NCBI RefSeq assembly: GCF_013410405.1
Contig: NZ_JACCFK010000001.1
Location: 4,340,001 to 4,404,000, forward strand
DNA length: 64,000 nucleotides
Reading direction: 5' to 3'
Origin: Amycolatopsis endophytica
GTDB lineage: Bacteria; Actinomycetota; Actinomycetes; Mycobacteriales; Pseudonocardiaceae
In this document: positions 16,593-25,708 of the stretch, one piece after another
Layout: each line of letters opens with the position of its first letter
Numbering within the stretch: the stretch's first letter is position 1
Program-made: the position numbers and the translations under genes
The notes under the pieces: model-generated
Database searches by the model: none
The model's input: only the letters and a program-made list of their open reading frames with translations
What the model was told of the DNA's origin: nothing

Positions 16593-17590
16593 AGCATCCG
16601 CTCCAGTTCGCCCAGGTGATCCTCCGACATGAGCCTGCGACCGCTTTCGACGTCCCGCAAGAGGGCGAGCATCGCCGTCAGCAACGGCACCTCCACACCC
16701 CGCTCCGCGGCCTCGGCCAGCACCGGCCCGTAGTGGTGGTGCACCTCGACCGGCCGGTGCCGCACCGCGATGTCGCGCCAGATGCCGCTGCGGTCCTTCG
16801 GCTGGGTGCGCAGCCACGTCACCAGCCGGCCGGTGGCCGCTTCCCGCTCACCGGCGGACGCCGACGGCAGGTACGCGGCCGGGTCGAACTGGTCGAACGG
16901 TTCCAGCACCCGCTCACCCGCGACCGCCAGCACCTCCGCCGTGACGGCCGCCATCAGCGGCCGGTGCCGGTCGATGAGGTCGGCCATCGGCGCGTCCGCG
17001 AGCGCGGTGGTGGTCAGCATCGCACCGAAACCCAGCTTCGACCACAGGAAACCCTCGACGTTCGCCGTCGCCTTGGCCGGGCCCCACGCCTGCAGGTCGG
17101 CGACGATCCGCTCGACCCGTGGCGTGATCCGCCCGTCCGGTTCGCCGACGACGAGCGCGCCCTGGCCACCGTCCCGGATCACGCCGGGCTCGACGACGTC
17201 GGCGAACAGGTTCACGAACGCCCCGACGGTCCGCTCCGCGCCGACGGCCGCCGCGATCGCCTGCTCGTTCAGCCCGTTCTGCAGGGACACCACGAACCCG
17301 TCCGGCGCCAGCCGCGGCGCGAGCCACGGCAGCACGTGCTCGGTCGCCTGCGCCTTCACCGCGAGCAGCACTCGCGTCAGCCGGGCGGGCGCGTCGTCGG
17401 GGGAAAACGCTTCCACCGCCACCGACGAGTCACCCTCCGGTCGGCGCAGCACCAGTCCGCCACGCCGGATCGCGGTGACGTGCGCGGCGTCGGTGTCCAC
17501 GATCCGGACCGGGTGCCCGGCCCTGGCCAGGTGGAACGCCAGTGTGCCGCCGATCGCCCCGCCGCCGACGACCGTGTACTCCTCAGACAT
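16589..17590 (-). CDS. 2-dehydropantoate 2-reductase family (PanE-like) oxidoreductase
   Basis: A 333-residue NADP-dependent reductase. GGGAIGG near the N-terminus is the dinucleotide-binding loop. LLAVKAQ carries the family Lys after strand 4, SLQNGLNEQ follows, and WSKLGFGAM carries the second conserved Lys, though PanE's usual neighbouring Asn is not evident. Classical PanE reduces ketopantoate to pantoate for CoA synthesis. In this operon a catabolic 2-oxo-acid is more likely. ATG at 17590 is favoured over 17596 because GGAGGG is spaced correctly only for the former. It overlaps the SDR stop by 8 bp. Confidence 0.8.
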   Translation of the reverse strand: MSEEYTVVGGGAIGGTLAFHLARAGHPVRIVDTDAAHVTAIRRGGLVLRRPEGDSSVAVEAFSPDDAPARLTRVLLAVKAQATEHVLPWLAPRLAPDGFVVSLQNGLNEQAIAAAVGAERTVGAFVNLFADVVEPGVIRDGGQGALVVGEPDGRITPRVERIVADLQAWGPAKATANVEGFLWSKLGFGAMLTTTALADAPMADLIDRHRPLMAAVTAEVLAVAGERVLEPFDQFDPAAYLPSASAGEREAATGRLVTWLRTQPKDRSGIWRDIAVRHRPVEVHHHYGPVLAEAAERGVEVPLLTAMLALLRDVESGRRLMSEDHLGELERML

Positions 17591-18347
17591 GTTCATCGCC
17601 CTCCTGAACGGCTGTCGCGCCGTTCCAGTGCAGCGGCAGCCCCGGCGCGCCCGCGGTCGAGCCGCCGTCCACGCGCAGCACGGCGCCGGTGATCCACGAA
17701 GCCTGCTCGCCCGCCAGCCAGTGCACCGCCTCGGCGATGTCACCGGGCAGACCGCGCCGCCCGAGCGGGTTCACCGACACCGCGGCCGCGTACTCCTCGG
17801 TGACCGGATTGGCCGTGCTGTCCACGGTCACGAAGCCCGGGCTCACCGCGTTCACCCGGATCCGTTGTGGACCCAGCTCGACCGCGCACGCCTTGGTCAG
17901 CATTTCCAGCGCGGCCTTCGATGTCGCGTAGTGGGCGGCACCCGGGCGCGCGCGGGTCGCCGCGCCGGAGGAGATGTTCACGACCACGCCGGGCTTCCCG
18001 GCCGCGGCGCACTGCCGTCCGAACGCGACAGTCGTCAGCATCGCCGCGCGCACATTGACGTCCTGCACCCGGTCCCACGCTGCCGCCGTCATCTCCAGCA
18101 GGGGAGTGGCCGGGTAGATCCCGGCGGCGTTGACGAGCACGTCGACGTCTCCGGCGGAGTCCACAAGCGACGAAGCGAAGCCCGCATCGGCCAGGTCTCC
18201 CGCGAACGACGCGGCCTCCAGCGCACGCGCTCGCGCGGCCAGCCGCTCCGCATCGAGGTCGGCCAGGGTCAGCCGGTCGCCGCGGAACCGCGCCGCGATC
18301 GCGGCCCCGATCCCGCTCGCGGCGCCGGTGACGAGCACGTGCCGCAC
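17583..18347 (-). CDS. SDR-family oxidoreductase
   Basis: A 254-residue classical short-chain dehydrogenase. TGAASGIG is the NAD(P) motif, NAAG is present in VLVNAAGIY, the catalytic Ser lies in VNISSGAA, and YATSK is the YxxxK motif. ADLDAERL after strand 2 favours NAD(H). The C-terminal SWITGAVLRVDGG is typical. The GTG start shares bases with the TAG of the upstream transporter and has AGGAGC before it. Being inside the deacetylase/MFS/PanE/M20 operon, it probably oxidises or reduces a hydroxy intermediate of the same pathway. Confidence 0.87.
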   Translation of the reverse strand: MRHVLVTGAASGIGAAIAARFRGDRLTLADLDAERLAARARALEAASFAGDLADAGFASSLVDSAGDVDVLVNAAGIYPATPLLEMTAAAWDRVQDVNVRAAMLTTVAFGRQCAAAGKPGVVVNISSGAATRARPGAAHYATSKAALEMLTKACAVELGPQRIRVNAVSPGFVTVDSTANPVTEEYAAAVSVNPLGRRGLPGDIAEAVHWLAGEQASWITGAVLRVDGGSTAGAPGLPLHWNGATAVQEGDEHV

Positions 18348-19633
18348 TACAGCTCCTTTCCCTTGGTCTCCGGCATCGTCGTGTAAACGCCGACGCCGAT
18401 CAGCGCCGCGATCGCCACGTACAGCCACACCAGGTGACCGAGGCCGCCGGTGTTCATCCAGGTCGTCACGTAGGGCGCGGTGCCGCCGAAGAGCGCCACG
18501 GCCAGCGCGTAGGGCAGCCCGATGCCGGTCGTGCGGACCTCGGCGGGGAACTGCTCGGCCATGATCACGGCGCAGTTGGCCGAGTAACCGATGATCAGCA
18601 CCATACCCACGATCTCGATGACCAGCAGTGTCCAGAAGCTGTCGGCCAGGAAGTGGAACGCGGGCCAGGAGAACAGCAGGAACCCGACGGCGAAGGCGGC
18701 CATGGTCGGTTTGCGGCCGATCCGGTCGGACAGCAGTCCGCCGAAGGGCAACAGGACCAGGAACACCACGATCGCGAGGGTGTTGGCCAGCAGCGCCTCG
18801 CTCAGCGGGATCCCGGTCGCGAGGTGGGCGTAGGTGGGCATGTAGGTGACCCACACGTAGTAGATGAGCGTGCCGGCGATGGTCACCCCGGCCACCCGCA
18901 GCGCGGCCTTCGGATGGTCGCGGAACATCGCCGTCAGGGGGTTGCCCCGCGGCCGGTCCTTGATACGGGTGAACGCCTCCGTCTCGTGCACCGAGCGGCG
19001 CAGCCACAGCCCGACCAGGCCGAGCATCCCGGCGATGGCGAACGCCAGGCGCCAGCCCCAGCTCTGCAACTGCGGCTCCGACAGCGTCGAGTTCAGCACC
19101 GTGCCCAGCAGCGACGCGATCAGCGCGCCCGCGCCGACCGAAACCTGCTGCCACGAACCCGCGAAGGCGCGGCGGCCGTCCGCGGCCGACTCGATCAGGA
19201 ACGCCGAGGACGACCCGAACTCGCCACCCGCCGAGAAACCCTGCACCAGGCGCGCGAGCAGCAGCACCAGCGGCGCGAGCACGCCGACCTTCTCATACGT
19301 CGGGCACACCGCGATCACCAGCGACGCGCCCGCCATGAGCGAAATGGTGAGCGTGAGGCCCTTCTTGCGGCCGTGCCGGTCGGCGTAGGCGCCGAGCACC
19401 GCGCCACCGATCGGCCGCATGACGAACCCGACCGCGAAGACGGCCAAAGTGGACAGCAATGCGGTGGTTTCGTTGCCCGGCGTGAAGAACTGCCCGGCGA
19501 ACACCGGGGCGAACGTGGCGTAGACGGCCCAGTCGACCCATTCGACGGTGTTGCCGACCGCGCCGGCGACGATCGCCTTGCGCTGGGCGGGAGTGAGCCG
19601 GTGCTCCTGCCCGGTGGCGGCCCGGGTGGTCAT
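18347..19633 (-). CDS. MFS transporter, metabolite:H+ symporter (MHS) type
   Basis: A 428-residue, twelve-helix transporter. It opens with the MHS-family stretch GNTVEWVDWAVYATFAPVFA and the loop GAYADRHGRKKGL. It also has the GGEFGSSSAFLIE segment of helix 4 and LLSDRIGRKP in the middle loop. MHS members import organic acids and zwitterions such as proline/betaine, citrate, alpha-ketoglutarate or shikimate. It is coupled by ATGA to the deacetylase upstream and by a 3-bp overlap to the SDR downstream. It is thus the likely uptake system for the substrate of this operon. Confidence 0.86.
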   Translation of the reverse strand: MTTRAATGQEHRLTPAQRKAIVAGAVGNTVEWVDWAVYATFAPVFAGQFFTPGNETTALLSTLAVFAVGFVMRPIGGAVLGAYADRHGRKKGLTLTISLMAGASLVIAVCPTYEKVGVLAPLVLLLARLVQGFSAGGEFGSSSAFLIESAADGRRAFAGSWQQVSVGAGALIASLLGTVLNSTLSEPQLQSWGWRLAFAIAGMLGLVGLWLRRSVHETEAFTRIKDRPRGNPLTAMFRDHPKAALRVAGVTIAGTLIYYVWVTYMPTYAHLATGIPLSEALLANTLAIVVFLVLLPFGGLLSDRIGRKPTMAAFAVGFLLFSWPAFHFLADSFWTLLVIEIVGMVLIIGYSANCAVIMAEQFPAEVRTTGIGLPYALAVALFGGTAPYVTTWMNTGGLGHLVWLYVAIAALIGVGVYTTMPETKGKEL

Positions 19634-20526
19634 GGTGTCTCCTGCTCGGCGAGGACGTGGGCGACGACCTGGGCGTGCGTGGCGAACCAGACGTCGTGAC
19701 CGCCGATGTGCTCCAGCAGCTCGGCGAGGACGGCCATCCGCGAGCGGTGGCCGATGATGTGCGGGTGCAGGGTGAGCTGGAACAGCCCGCCCTCGGCATG
19801 GGCGGCGTCGAACTCGTCACGCCAGATCGGCAGGACCCCGCGCGGCGGTGTGTACGGGCGCAGCGACGCGAACCGGTCCATCATGAAATACGGTGCGTCG
19901 TCGCGGATCCACTCCACCGGCAGCTCGACGACCCCGGTGGGTTCGCCGTCGGCCAGCAGTTCGTAGCAGTCGTCGTCGGCCATCAGCGACGAGTCGTAGG
20001 CAAGTCCCAGTTCGCGCGTGATCTCCAGGGTGTGCGCGGAGAAGTCCCACGACGGCGTGCGGATGCCCACCGGACGGGTGCCTGCCAGCCGCTCCAGCGT
20101 GTCGGCCGCGCGGAAGGCGAGGTCCCGTTCGGTCTCCGGGGGCAGCGAGGTGTTGCGCTCGTGGATCCAGCCGTGCAGCGCGACCTCATGCCCGCCATCC
20201 ACGTAGGACTTCACCTCGCCGTCGTGCAGCAGCGCCGACACGGCGGGCATGAAGAACGTGGCCGGCGCGGAGAAGGAATCCAGCAGGCGCAGGATGCGCG
20301 GCACGCCGACCCGCGCGCCGTACTCGCCCTGGGCGAGCTTGCCGGGCAGCACCTCACCGTCGCGCAGGGCGGGTGTTTCGTGGTCGGAGTCGAACGACAA
20401 CGCCACCGCGACGCGTGCGCCACCCGGCCACGACGACGGCCGCAGCGACCGCCCGGCCCGCACGCGCTCGACATGGCCCCGCCACGTGGGTTCGTCCCAC
20501 TGCCACGGGGAAAGCTGCTCGGTCAC
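19630..20526 (-). CDS. polysaccharide-deacetylase-fold hydrolase (PuuE/HpPgdA/cyclic imidase-like)
   Basis: A 298-residue CE4-fold protein. VALSFDSDHE carries the catalytic/metal Asp pair followed by HE, as in the PuuE allantoinase and HpPgdA subgroup. The HEVALHGWIHE segment provides the His metal ligands and RTPSWDFSAHTLEI the next motif, with FQLTLHPHIIGHRSRM carrying the catalytic His. This intracellular subgroup acts on cyclic amides or imides rather than cell-wall glycans, and no signal peptide is present. The start GTG at 20526 overlaps the Lrp stop. With a symporter, reductases and an M20 peptidase downstream, ring-opening of a cyclic imide or ureide is a reasonable hypothesis. Confidence 0.75.
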   Translation of the reverse strand: MTEQLSPWQWDEPTWRGHVERVRAGRSLRPSSWPGGARVAVALSFDSDHETPALRDGEVLPGKLAQGEYGARVGVPRILRLLDSFSAPATFFMPAVSALLHDGEVKSYVDGGHEVALHGWIHERNTSLPPETERDLAFRAADTLERLAGTRPVGIRTPSWDFSAHTLEITRELGLAYDSSLMADDDCYELLADGEPTGVVELPVEWIRDDAPYFMMDRFASLRPYTPPRGVLPIWRDEFDAAHAEGGLFQLTLHPHIIGHRSRMAVLAELLEHIGGHDVWFATHAQVVAHVLAEQETP

Positions 20527-21530
20527 GCGTCCTCCAGAACGGTTCGGGGAGTGGGGGTCCAGGCGCGCTTGAGGGTGGAGACCTGCAGCGTGACGTCCGC
20601 GGCCCGCAGGCCGGGCAGCGCGCCCACGACATCGGTGGTGTGGCGGTAGAGCTCGCCGTAGTGGCGCAGCACGACCTGGCCGACCAGGTTGAACCGGCCG
20701 GTGGTCGCGGACAGGTAGCGCGTGCCCGGATGGGCCGCCAGCTGCTGCCCGGCCGCGTCCAGGTGGGCGGGCAGCACCGACAGCCACAGCATGAACTCGA
20801 CGGTGTAGCCGAGGATCTCCGGTTCGGCCAGGGTCCGGAAGCGCAGGCAGCCGCGCTTGACGAGGCTGTCCACCCGCCGCGCCGCGGTCGACTCGCTGCC
20901 GCCGACCTGCCGGGACAGCTCCTTGAACGACATCCGGCCGTCCTCGCCGAGCGCGGCGATGATCGCCAGGTCCAGCTCGTCCGGCTGCTCCGGCGGCCGC
21001 TCCCACAGCTGCTCCTCGAACGGCCGCACCTCCCGTCCGCGCAGGCCCGCGACGGCGTCCGCGCCGAGCACGCCGGAGTCCCAGTCGTGGTTGGAGGTGA
21101 AGGTGCGCATGACGGCGAGCGTTTCGGTCTCCAGGACGTCGTCGCCGCCGGGCAGTCCGTCGGACTGGATGCGCGCGATGTCGGAGTGCGTGGGCAGCAC
21201 CAGTTCGGCGGTGAGGTCGGCGCTGCCGGTCAGCACGCTCGCGTAGCGCGTTTCCGGACGGGCCGCGACAGCCTCGGCGACCGCGCCCGCGGTGCCCGGG
21301 CGGCAGCGGAACCGCACCAGCACCGGCACGCCGAGCCCGCACCGCAGCACGTCGACGACGCCGATCACGCGCAGTTGCCCGCTCTCGGTGAGCTGGCCCG
21401 CCCGGCGCAGCACCGTGGACTCGCTGGTGCCGGTGTGCCGGGCGATCGCGCCCCAGGACGCCCGGCCGTTGAGCTGCAGTGCCGCCACGATACGGCGATC
21501 CAGCTCGCGTGTTTTGACGTCCTTAGGCAT
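20523..21530 (-). CDS. tandem-duplicated Lrp/AsnC-family regulator
   Basis: A 335-residue protein with two complete Lrp modules. Module 1 has an AsnC helix-turn-helix at about 8-60 (LDRRIVAALQLNGRASWGAIAR) and a RAM ligand domain to about 150. Module 2 repeats the plan (LDLAIIAALGEDGRMSFKELSRQVGGSESTAARRV) to the end. Ordinary Lrp proteins have one module of about 150 residues. It heads the six-gene operon it probably regulates. Its promoter region contains a 10-bp direct repeat with 30-bp spacing. TTGACA on the minus strand (21567-21562) with a weak -10 ends about 7 bp before the ATG, suggesting a leaderless mRNA. Confidence 0.87.
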   Translation of the reverse strand: MPKDVKTRELDRRIVAALQLNGRASWGAIARHTGTSESTVLRRAGQLTESGQLRVIGVVDVLRCGLGVPVLVRFRCRPGTAGAVAEAVAARPETRYASVLTGSADLTAELVLPTHSDIARIQSDGLPGGDDVLETETLAVMRTFTSNHDWDSGVLGADAVAGLRGREVRPFEEQLWERPPEQPDELDLAIIAALGEDGRMSFKELSRQVGGSESTAARRVDSLVKRGCLRFRTLAEPEILGYTVEFMLWLSVLPAHLDAAGQQLAAHPGTRYLSATTGRFNLVGQVVLRHYGELYRHTTDVVGALPGLRAADVTLQVSTLKRAWTPTPRTVLEDA

Positions 21531-21544
21531 GACACGGATCGTCG

Positions 21545-21584
21545 ATGCAGGAAAACGTCATGTCAAGAGCTTGAATGCAGGAAA
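21545..21584. promoter_or_regulatory. Lrp-type direct-repeat operator
   Basis: ATGCAGGAAA occurs at 21545-21554 and again at 21575-21584, exactly 30 bp apart (about three helical turns). A related TGCAACAGGA lies just downstream. The sites flank the -35 element of the Lrp gene. A double-module Lrp would be expected to contact two equally oriented sites. Confidence 0.5.
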
Positions 21585-21730
21585 CTTGCGTGCAACAGGA
21601 TCGTCATGCCGCGACCCGACGAGGCCGACGAGGACAGATCACCTGGTCAGGGCGGTCGGCAGGTGGACAGTCCCCAGGTCGCGTGATAGGACAAACCGCA
21701 CCGGGCACGGGCGCAGGGGAGGGCAGCGGC

Positions 21731-22111
21731 ATGTCGGTCAGCTCCTCTCCCGATGGCCTGATCACGGTCGCGCGCGAGGTACGCGGTCAGGCGGTGATCG
21801 TGCGGGTCGCCGGCGAGGTGGATTTCAGTTCACTCGTGCACCTCCAGGACGAGCTCAGCGCCGCGGTCGCCGATGCCGCACCGCCCGGGCCCGTCGTGCT
21901 GGACCTGGAGGAGGTCGGCTTCTTCGGCTGGTGCGGGCTGACCCTGCTGGTCAACCAGGACGACCGGTGCACCCGCAGCCACACGCCGCTGCGGGTGGTC
22001 GCCACGACCGGGACGGTGCTGCAGCCCCTGCGTCTGGCCGGCCTGGGCGAGGTGCTGCCGGTCTACCCCGATGTGGCCTCTGCCCTGGCGGAAGAAGCGC
22101 CCGTAGGCTGA
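21731..22111 (+). CDS. STAS-domain protein (anti-anti-sigma-like)
   Basis: A 126-residue single STAS domain: VIVRVAGEVDFSSLVHLQDEL, then VVLDLEEVGFFGWCGLTLLV, then LPVYPDVASALAEE. The phosphorylatable Ser of the usual DxSGL signature is replaced: the segment reads FFGWCGL, with no Ser at that place. It may therefore not be switched by the classic kinase. Small STAS proteins of this kind are numerous in actinobacteria, often next to Methyltransf_19 genes as here. ATG at 21731 follows GGGGAGGGCAGC. Confidence 0.82.
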   Translation: MSVSSSPDGLITVAREVRGQAVIVRVAGEVDFSSLVHLQDELSAAVADAAPPGPVVLDLEEVGFFGWCGLTLLVNQDDRCTRSHTPLRVVATTGTVLQPLRLAGLGEVLPVYPDVASALAEEAPVG

Positions 22112-22184
22112 ACGGACGGGTGGTTTCACTCCACGGACGTGTACCACTACCCTGTGTGGACCCCGCTCCGAGGAAGGTGTGCGT

Positions 22185-23027
22185 ATGTCTTCGTCACCCA
22201 GTCAGGTGCCGGTCGGCGTCGATCCCACGCGGCCCAGCATCGCCCGCGTCTACGACGGGTTCCTCGGCGGCAAGGACCACTACGAGGTCGACCGCGCGGT
22301 CATGCAGAAGATCAACCAGGCGGTGCCCGAGGCAGTCGACATCGCCCGCGGCAACCGCGGTTTCCTCAACCGCGCCTGCCGTTTCCTGGCCACGCAGACG
22401 GGGGTGACCCAGTACCTCGACTGCGGTTCCGGCCTGCCCACAGCGGAGAACACGCACCAGATCGTGCAGCGCGCCAAGCCCGAGACGACGGTCGTGTACG
22501 TCGACAACGACCCGGTCGTCCTCGCGCACGGCCGCGCGCTGCTGGAGGAGAACGACTTCGTCCACATGATCGAGGGCGACATCTTCGTTCCGTCGGCGGT
22601 GCTGGGACACGAGGTCGTGCGGCGGCACCTCGACTTCACCCAGCCGCTGGCGCTCCTGCACGTCGGCACCCTGCACCACTACGAGGGCGATGGTGCGGTG
22701 GACATCATGCGCGCCTACATCGACGCGCTGCCCTCCGGGTCCTACGTCGTGTTCTCGCATTTCTTCGACCCCGAGGTGCCGCAGCTGACCGAGGTCGCGA
22801 AGCGGATCGAGGACATCCTCGTCAACGGGCCGATGGGCGCCGGCCGGTTCCGCACGCGCGAGGAGATCCTCGCGATGCTGCCCGGCCTGGAACTGATCAG
22901 GCCGAACGCCCTGTCCGAGCCGGGCGCGCTGGCGCCGTGCGACGCGTGGTGGCCGGACGGTCCGCGCCTCAACCCGCTCAGTGACGCGGGCCAGTGCATC
23001 GTCGGCGTGGTGGGCCGCAAGCCGTAA
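22185..23027 (+). CDS. SAM-dependent methyltransferase, Methyltransf_19 (DUF574) family
   Basis: A 280-residue protein with the actinobacterial signature ARVYDGFLGGKDHYEVDR near the N-terminus. The SAM-binding glycine loop reads YLDCGSGLPT, then VVYVDNDPVVLAHGRALL and LLHVGTLHHY follow. The family is expanded in Streptomyces-like genomes (SCO-type DUF574) and has no settled substrate. ATG at 22185 has GGAAGG eight bases upstream; a GTG six bases earlier is less well placed. It is 73 bp downstream of the STAS gene and may share its transcript. Confidence 0.87.
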   Translation: MSSSPSQVPVGVDPTRPSIARVYDGFLGGKDHYEVDRAVMQKINQAVPEAVDIARGNRGFLNRACRFLATQTGVTQYLDCGSGLPTAENTHQIVQRAKPETTVVYVDNDPVVLAHGRALLEENDFVHMIEGDIFVPSAVLGHEVVRRHLDFTQPLALLHVGTLHHYEGDGAVDIMRAYIDALPSGSYVVFSHFFDPEVPQLTEVAKRIEDILVNGPMGAGRFRTREEILAMLPGLELIRPNALSEPGALAPCDAWWPDGPRLNPLSDAGQCIVGVVGRKP

Positions 23028-23103
23028 CTTGTCACGGGCGTGCGTGTTCCTGGCGCAAAAACCGGTGAGCGGGTGAGTTTCCGGTCTCGATCCCTTCCCG
23101 GCC

Positions 23104-25626
23104 GTGGCGCGCGTCGGTCACGATGACGGCATGGGCGCCGATGCTGTCGGCCAGGTGGCTCTGCGCGGACGTGACCGCGAACTGACGGTCCTGCGCCGCG
23201 CGCTCGGGGATGCCCGGGACGGGCGCGGCGGCGGTCTCGTGGTCCTCGGTGGCCCCGGTTCCGGCCGGTCCGCCCTGCTCGCGGCGGCACGGGCCGAGGC
23301 GTCCGGGTTCACCGTCCGCGCCGCGCGGGGAGTCGAGTCCGAGCGGGGCTTGCCGCACTGCGGTCTGCTCCAGCTCCTGCCCGGCCAGGCGGATCCGCCC
23401 ACGGACCCATTGCGGCTCGGGCACACGGTGCACGCGGCCATCGCCCAGGTCCCTGCTCCGCTGTTGTGCCTGGTCGACGACGCCGACCTGCTCGATCCCG
23501 AGTCCCGCGAAGCGCTGGCGTTCGCGGCGCGGCGCCTGTCCGCGCTGCCCGTGCTCGTGCTGTTCTCGGCCACCGGGCCGATCGACGGGCTGCCCGGGCT
23601 GTGGCTCGATCCGCTCGACCGCGAGGCGAGCGCGCGGGTGGTGGCCGACCACGGCGTCGCCGACCCTGCCCCGGACCTGCTCGACCTGGCCTCGGGCAAC
23701 CCGCTCGCCCTCACCGAACTGGCCGCCACCGGACACATCCCGCCGCACAGCCGCCTGCGCGCGTCCGTCCGCGCACGGCTCGCCGGACTCGGGCCCGGCG
23801 CACGCGACCTCGTGCTGATGGCCGCGCTCGACGACTGGCTCGACGTGGACACCATGGTCCGCGCCGCCGGGCGGTCCGGTGTGGACCTCCGATCCCTGGA
23901 GGACGCGCGCGAAGCCGGGTTCGTGCGGCTCGACGGTGACCACGTCGTCGCCGCCAGCCCGCTGCTGCAGACCCTGCTGCGGGAAGAGGCACCGCTGGCG
24001 GACCGGCGCGCCGTGCACGCCCTGCTGCTGTCGGTACTGGACCCCGTGCGGCACCGGCTGCGGTGCACCTGGCACCGGGCCGCGCTCGCCGGTGGCGCCG
24101 AACCGGAGCTCGCGGGGGAACTGCTCGAATCGGCGGCGGAGTTCTGGCTCGCCGGACGGCCCCGCCGGGCGCGGGCGCTGTTGCGACAGGCCCGGCCGCT
24201 CGCTCGCGGCACGTCCGTTCGCGGCATCGCCGACCTGGTGCAGGGCAGTCTGGAAATGCGCGAAGGCACGCCCGCGGTGGCCAGCGAAACCCTGCTGGTC
24301 GCCGCGAACCAGCTGTCCGGATCGCAGCGGGATCTCGCGGTCACCGCGCTGATGCTCGCCGGGGAGGCGAGCTGCGTGGCCGGCGACTACGTGCGGTACT
24401 ACGCGATCGCCGACCGGGCGCGGCGGTTGCACCGTCCCGACGACTCCGCGCGGATCCGGCTCGTGCTCGACCACTTCGCCGGCATGAGCGACGCCTACCG
24501 CGGACGGCACGACCGCGCGGCCGGGCCGCTGCGCCGGGTCGTCGGCCTCGGCGAGATGCTCGACGAACCGGCGACCAAGATCTGGGCGAGCCAGGCCGCC
24601 TACACCCTCGGCGACGCCGCGCGGGCCCACGAGCTGGCGGTGGCCGCAGTCACCGGCGCGAGCAGCCGCGGCACCGCCGCGCTCGTCCCGTGGGCCCTGG
24701 TGTACGTCGCGCTCTCCGAACTGTTGCTGGACCGGCATTCGAGCGCGTTGTCCAACGCGCTCGAAGGTCTGCGGATGGCGCGGGCCATCGGCCAGCCCAA
24801 CTCGGCCGTCGACCACCTGACGATCCTCGCGCTGGAGGCGGCGCTGCGCGGCGACCGGGACACCACCCGGACCCGCCTGGCCGCGGCGTCACACGAGGTC
24901 GCCACCCGCGGTCTGGGCAGGCCGGGCGCGTTCAGCACCTGGGCGTCGGCGTGCGTGGACCTGGCCGACGACCGGCCGGAGGACGCGCTGGACCGGTTCC
25001 GGCTGATGGCCGCCGGGACCGGGCGGGTACACCCTGGCGTGCGCGCGATGGCGACGCCGCACTTCGTGGAGGCCGCGGCGCGCTGCGGTCAGCAGGCCAA
25101 GGCAGCCGCGGCGCTGGCACCGTTCGAGGACTGGGCCCGCAGCACCGGCAGCGACGTGCGGCTGGCCCTGTCCCACCGTTGCCGCGCTCTGCTCGGCGAC
25201 GCCGACGCCGACGACCACTTCGAAACCGCGATCGGCCTGCACCGCTCCAGCCAGACCGCGCTGGAACTGGCGAAGACCGAGCTGTTCTACGCGCACCGCC
25301 TGCGCCGCAACCGCAAGGCCCGTGCCGCGCGAGAACTTTTGCGCGAGGCCTTGAAGATCTTCCAGCGCTACGACGCGCCGCACTGGGCCGAGCGCACCAC
25401 CGCGGAGCTGCGGGCGGCGGGGGAGTCGGTGGGGGGCTGCGGGAAGACCGCGGAACTGACGCCGCAGCAGCTGCAGATCGCCCGGCTGGTCGCCGGCGGC
25501 GCGACCAACCGCGAGATCGCCGCGCAGCTCGTCATCAGCCACCGCACGGTCGACCACCACCTGCGCAACATCTTCGCGCGGATGGGCCTGCGCTCGCGCG
25601 TCGAGCTCGCCGCCCGCTTCCGCTGA
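23104..25626 (+). CDS. large ATP-binding LuxR-family regulator (LAL/MalT-like)
   Basis: An 840-residue regulator. The N-terminal AAA/STAND module has Walker [10 protein letters not shown] and Walker [13 protein letters not shown]. The centre is a long array of helical, TPR-like repeats. The last 60 residues form a LuxR helix-turn-helix: [43 protein letters not shown] proteins activate secondary-metabolite or catabolic genes in response to a ligand and ATP. The GTG at 23104 or the ATG at 23131 could be the start; neither has a strong Shine-Dalgarno. The secreted cutinase follows 82 bp downstream on the same strand and is a candidate target. Confidence 0.88.
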   Translation: MARVGHDDGMGADAVGQVALRGRDRELTVLRRALGDARDGRGGGLVVLGGPGSGRSALLAAARAEASGFTVRAARGVESERGLPHCGLLQLLPGQADPPTDPLRLGHTVHAAIAQVPAPLLCLVDDADLLDPESREALAFAARRLSALPVLVLFSATGPIDGLPGLWLDPLDREASARVVADHGVADPAPDLLDLASGNPLALTELAATGHIPPHSRLRASVRARLAGLGPGARDLVLMAALDDWLDVDTMVRAAGRSGVDLRSLEDAREAGFVRLDGDHVVAASPLLQTLLREEAPLADRRAVHALLLSVLDPVRHRLRCTWHRAALAGGAEPELAGELLESAAEFWLAGRPRRARALLRQARPLARGTSVRGIADLVQGSLEMREGTPAVASETLLVAANQLSGSQRDLAVTALMLAGEASCVAGDYVRYYAIADRARRLHRPDDSARIRLVLDHFAGMSDAYRGRHDRAAGPLRRVVGLGEMLDEPATKIWASQAAYTLGDAARAHELAVAAVTGASSRGTAALVPWALVYVALSELLLDRHSSALSNALEGLRMARAIGQPNSAVDHLTILALEAALRGDRDTTRTRLAAASHEVATRGLGRPGAFSTWASACVDLADDRPEDALDRFRLMAAGTGRVHPGVRAMATPHFVEAAARCGQQAKAAAALAPFEDWARSTGSDVRLALSHRCRALLGDADADDHFETAIGLHRSSQTALELAKTELFYAHRLRRNRKARAARELLREALKIFQRYDAPHWAERTTAELRAAGESVGGCGKTAELTPQQLQIARLVAGGATNREIAAQLVISHRTVDHHLRNIFARMGLRSRVELAARFR

Positions 25627-25708
25627 CTGGCGATTTCACCGATGCGCGCACCGGCGGGAGCCTGCCAGATTTGCGTGGTTCCCCTCTCACGGAAAGGGAG
25701 TTCCAGCA

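Noticed and set aside
19630..21342. Extended versions of the deacetylase, SDR, M20, VWA and permease genes beginning hundreds of bases upstream
   Set aside because: The upstream parts are shadows of the preceding genes. In each case a GTG or ATG overlapping the preceding stop gives the family's normal N-terminus.
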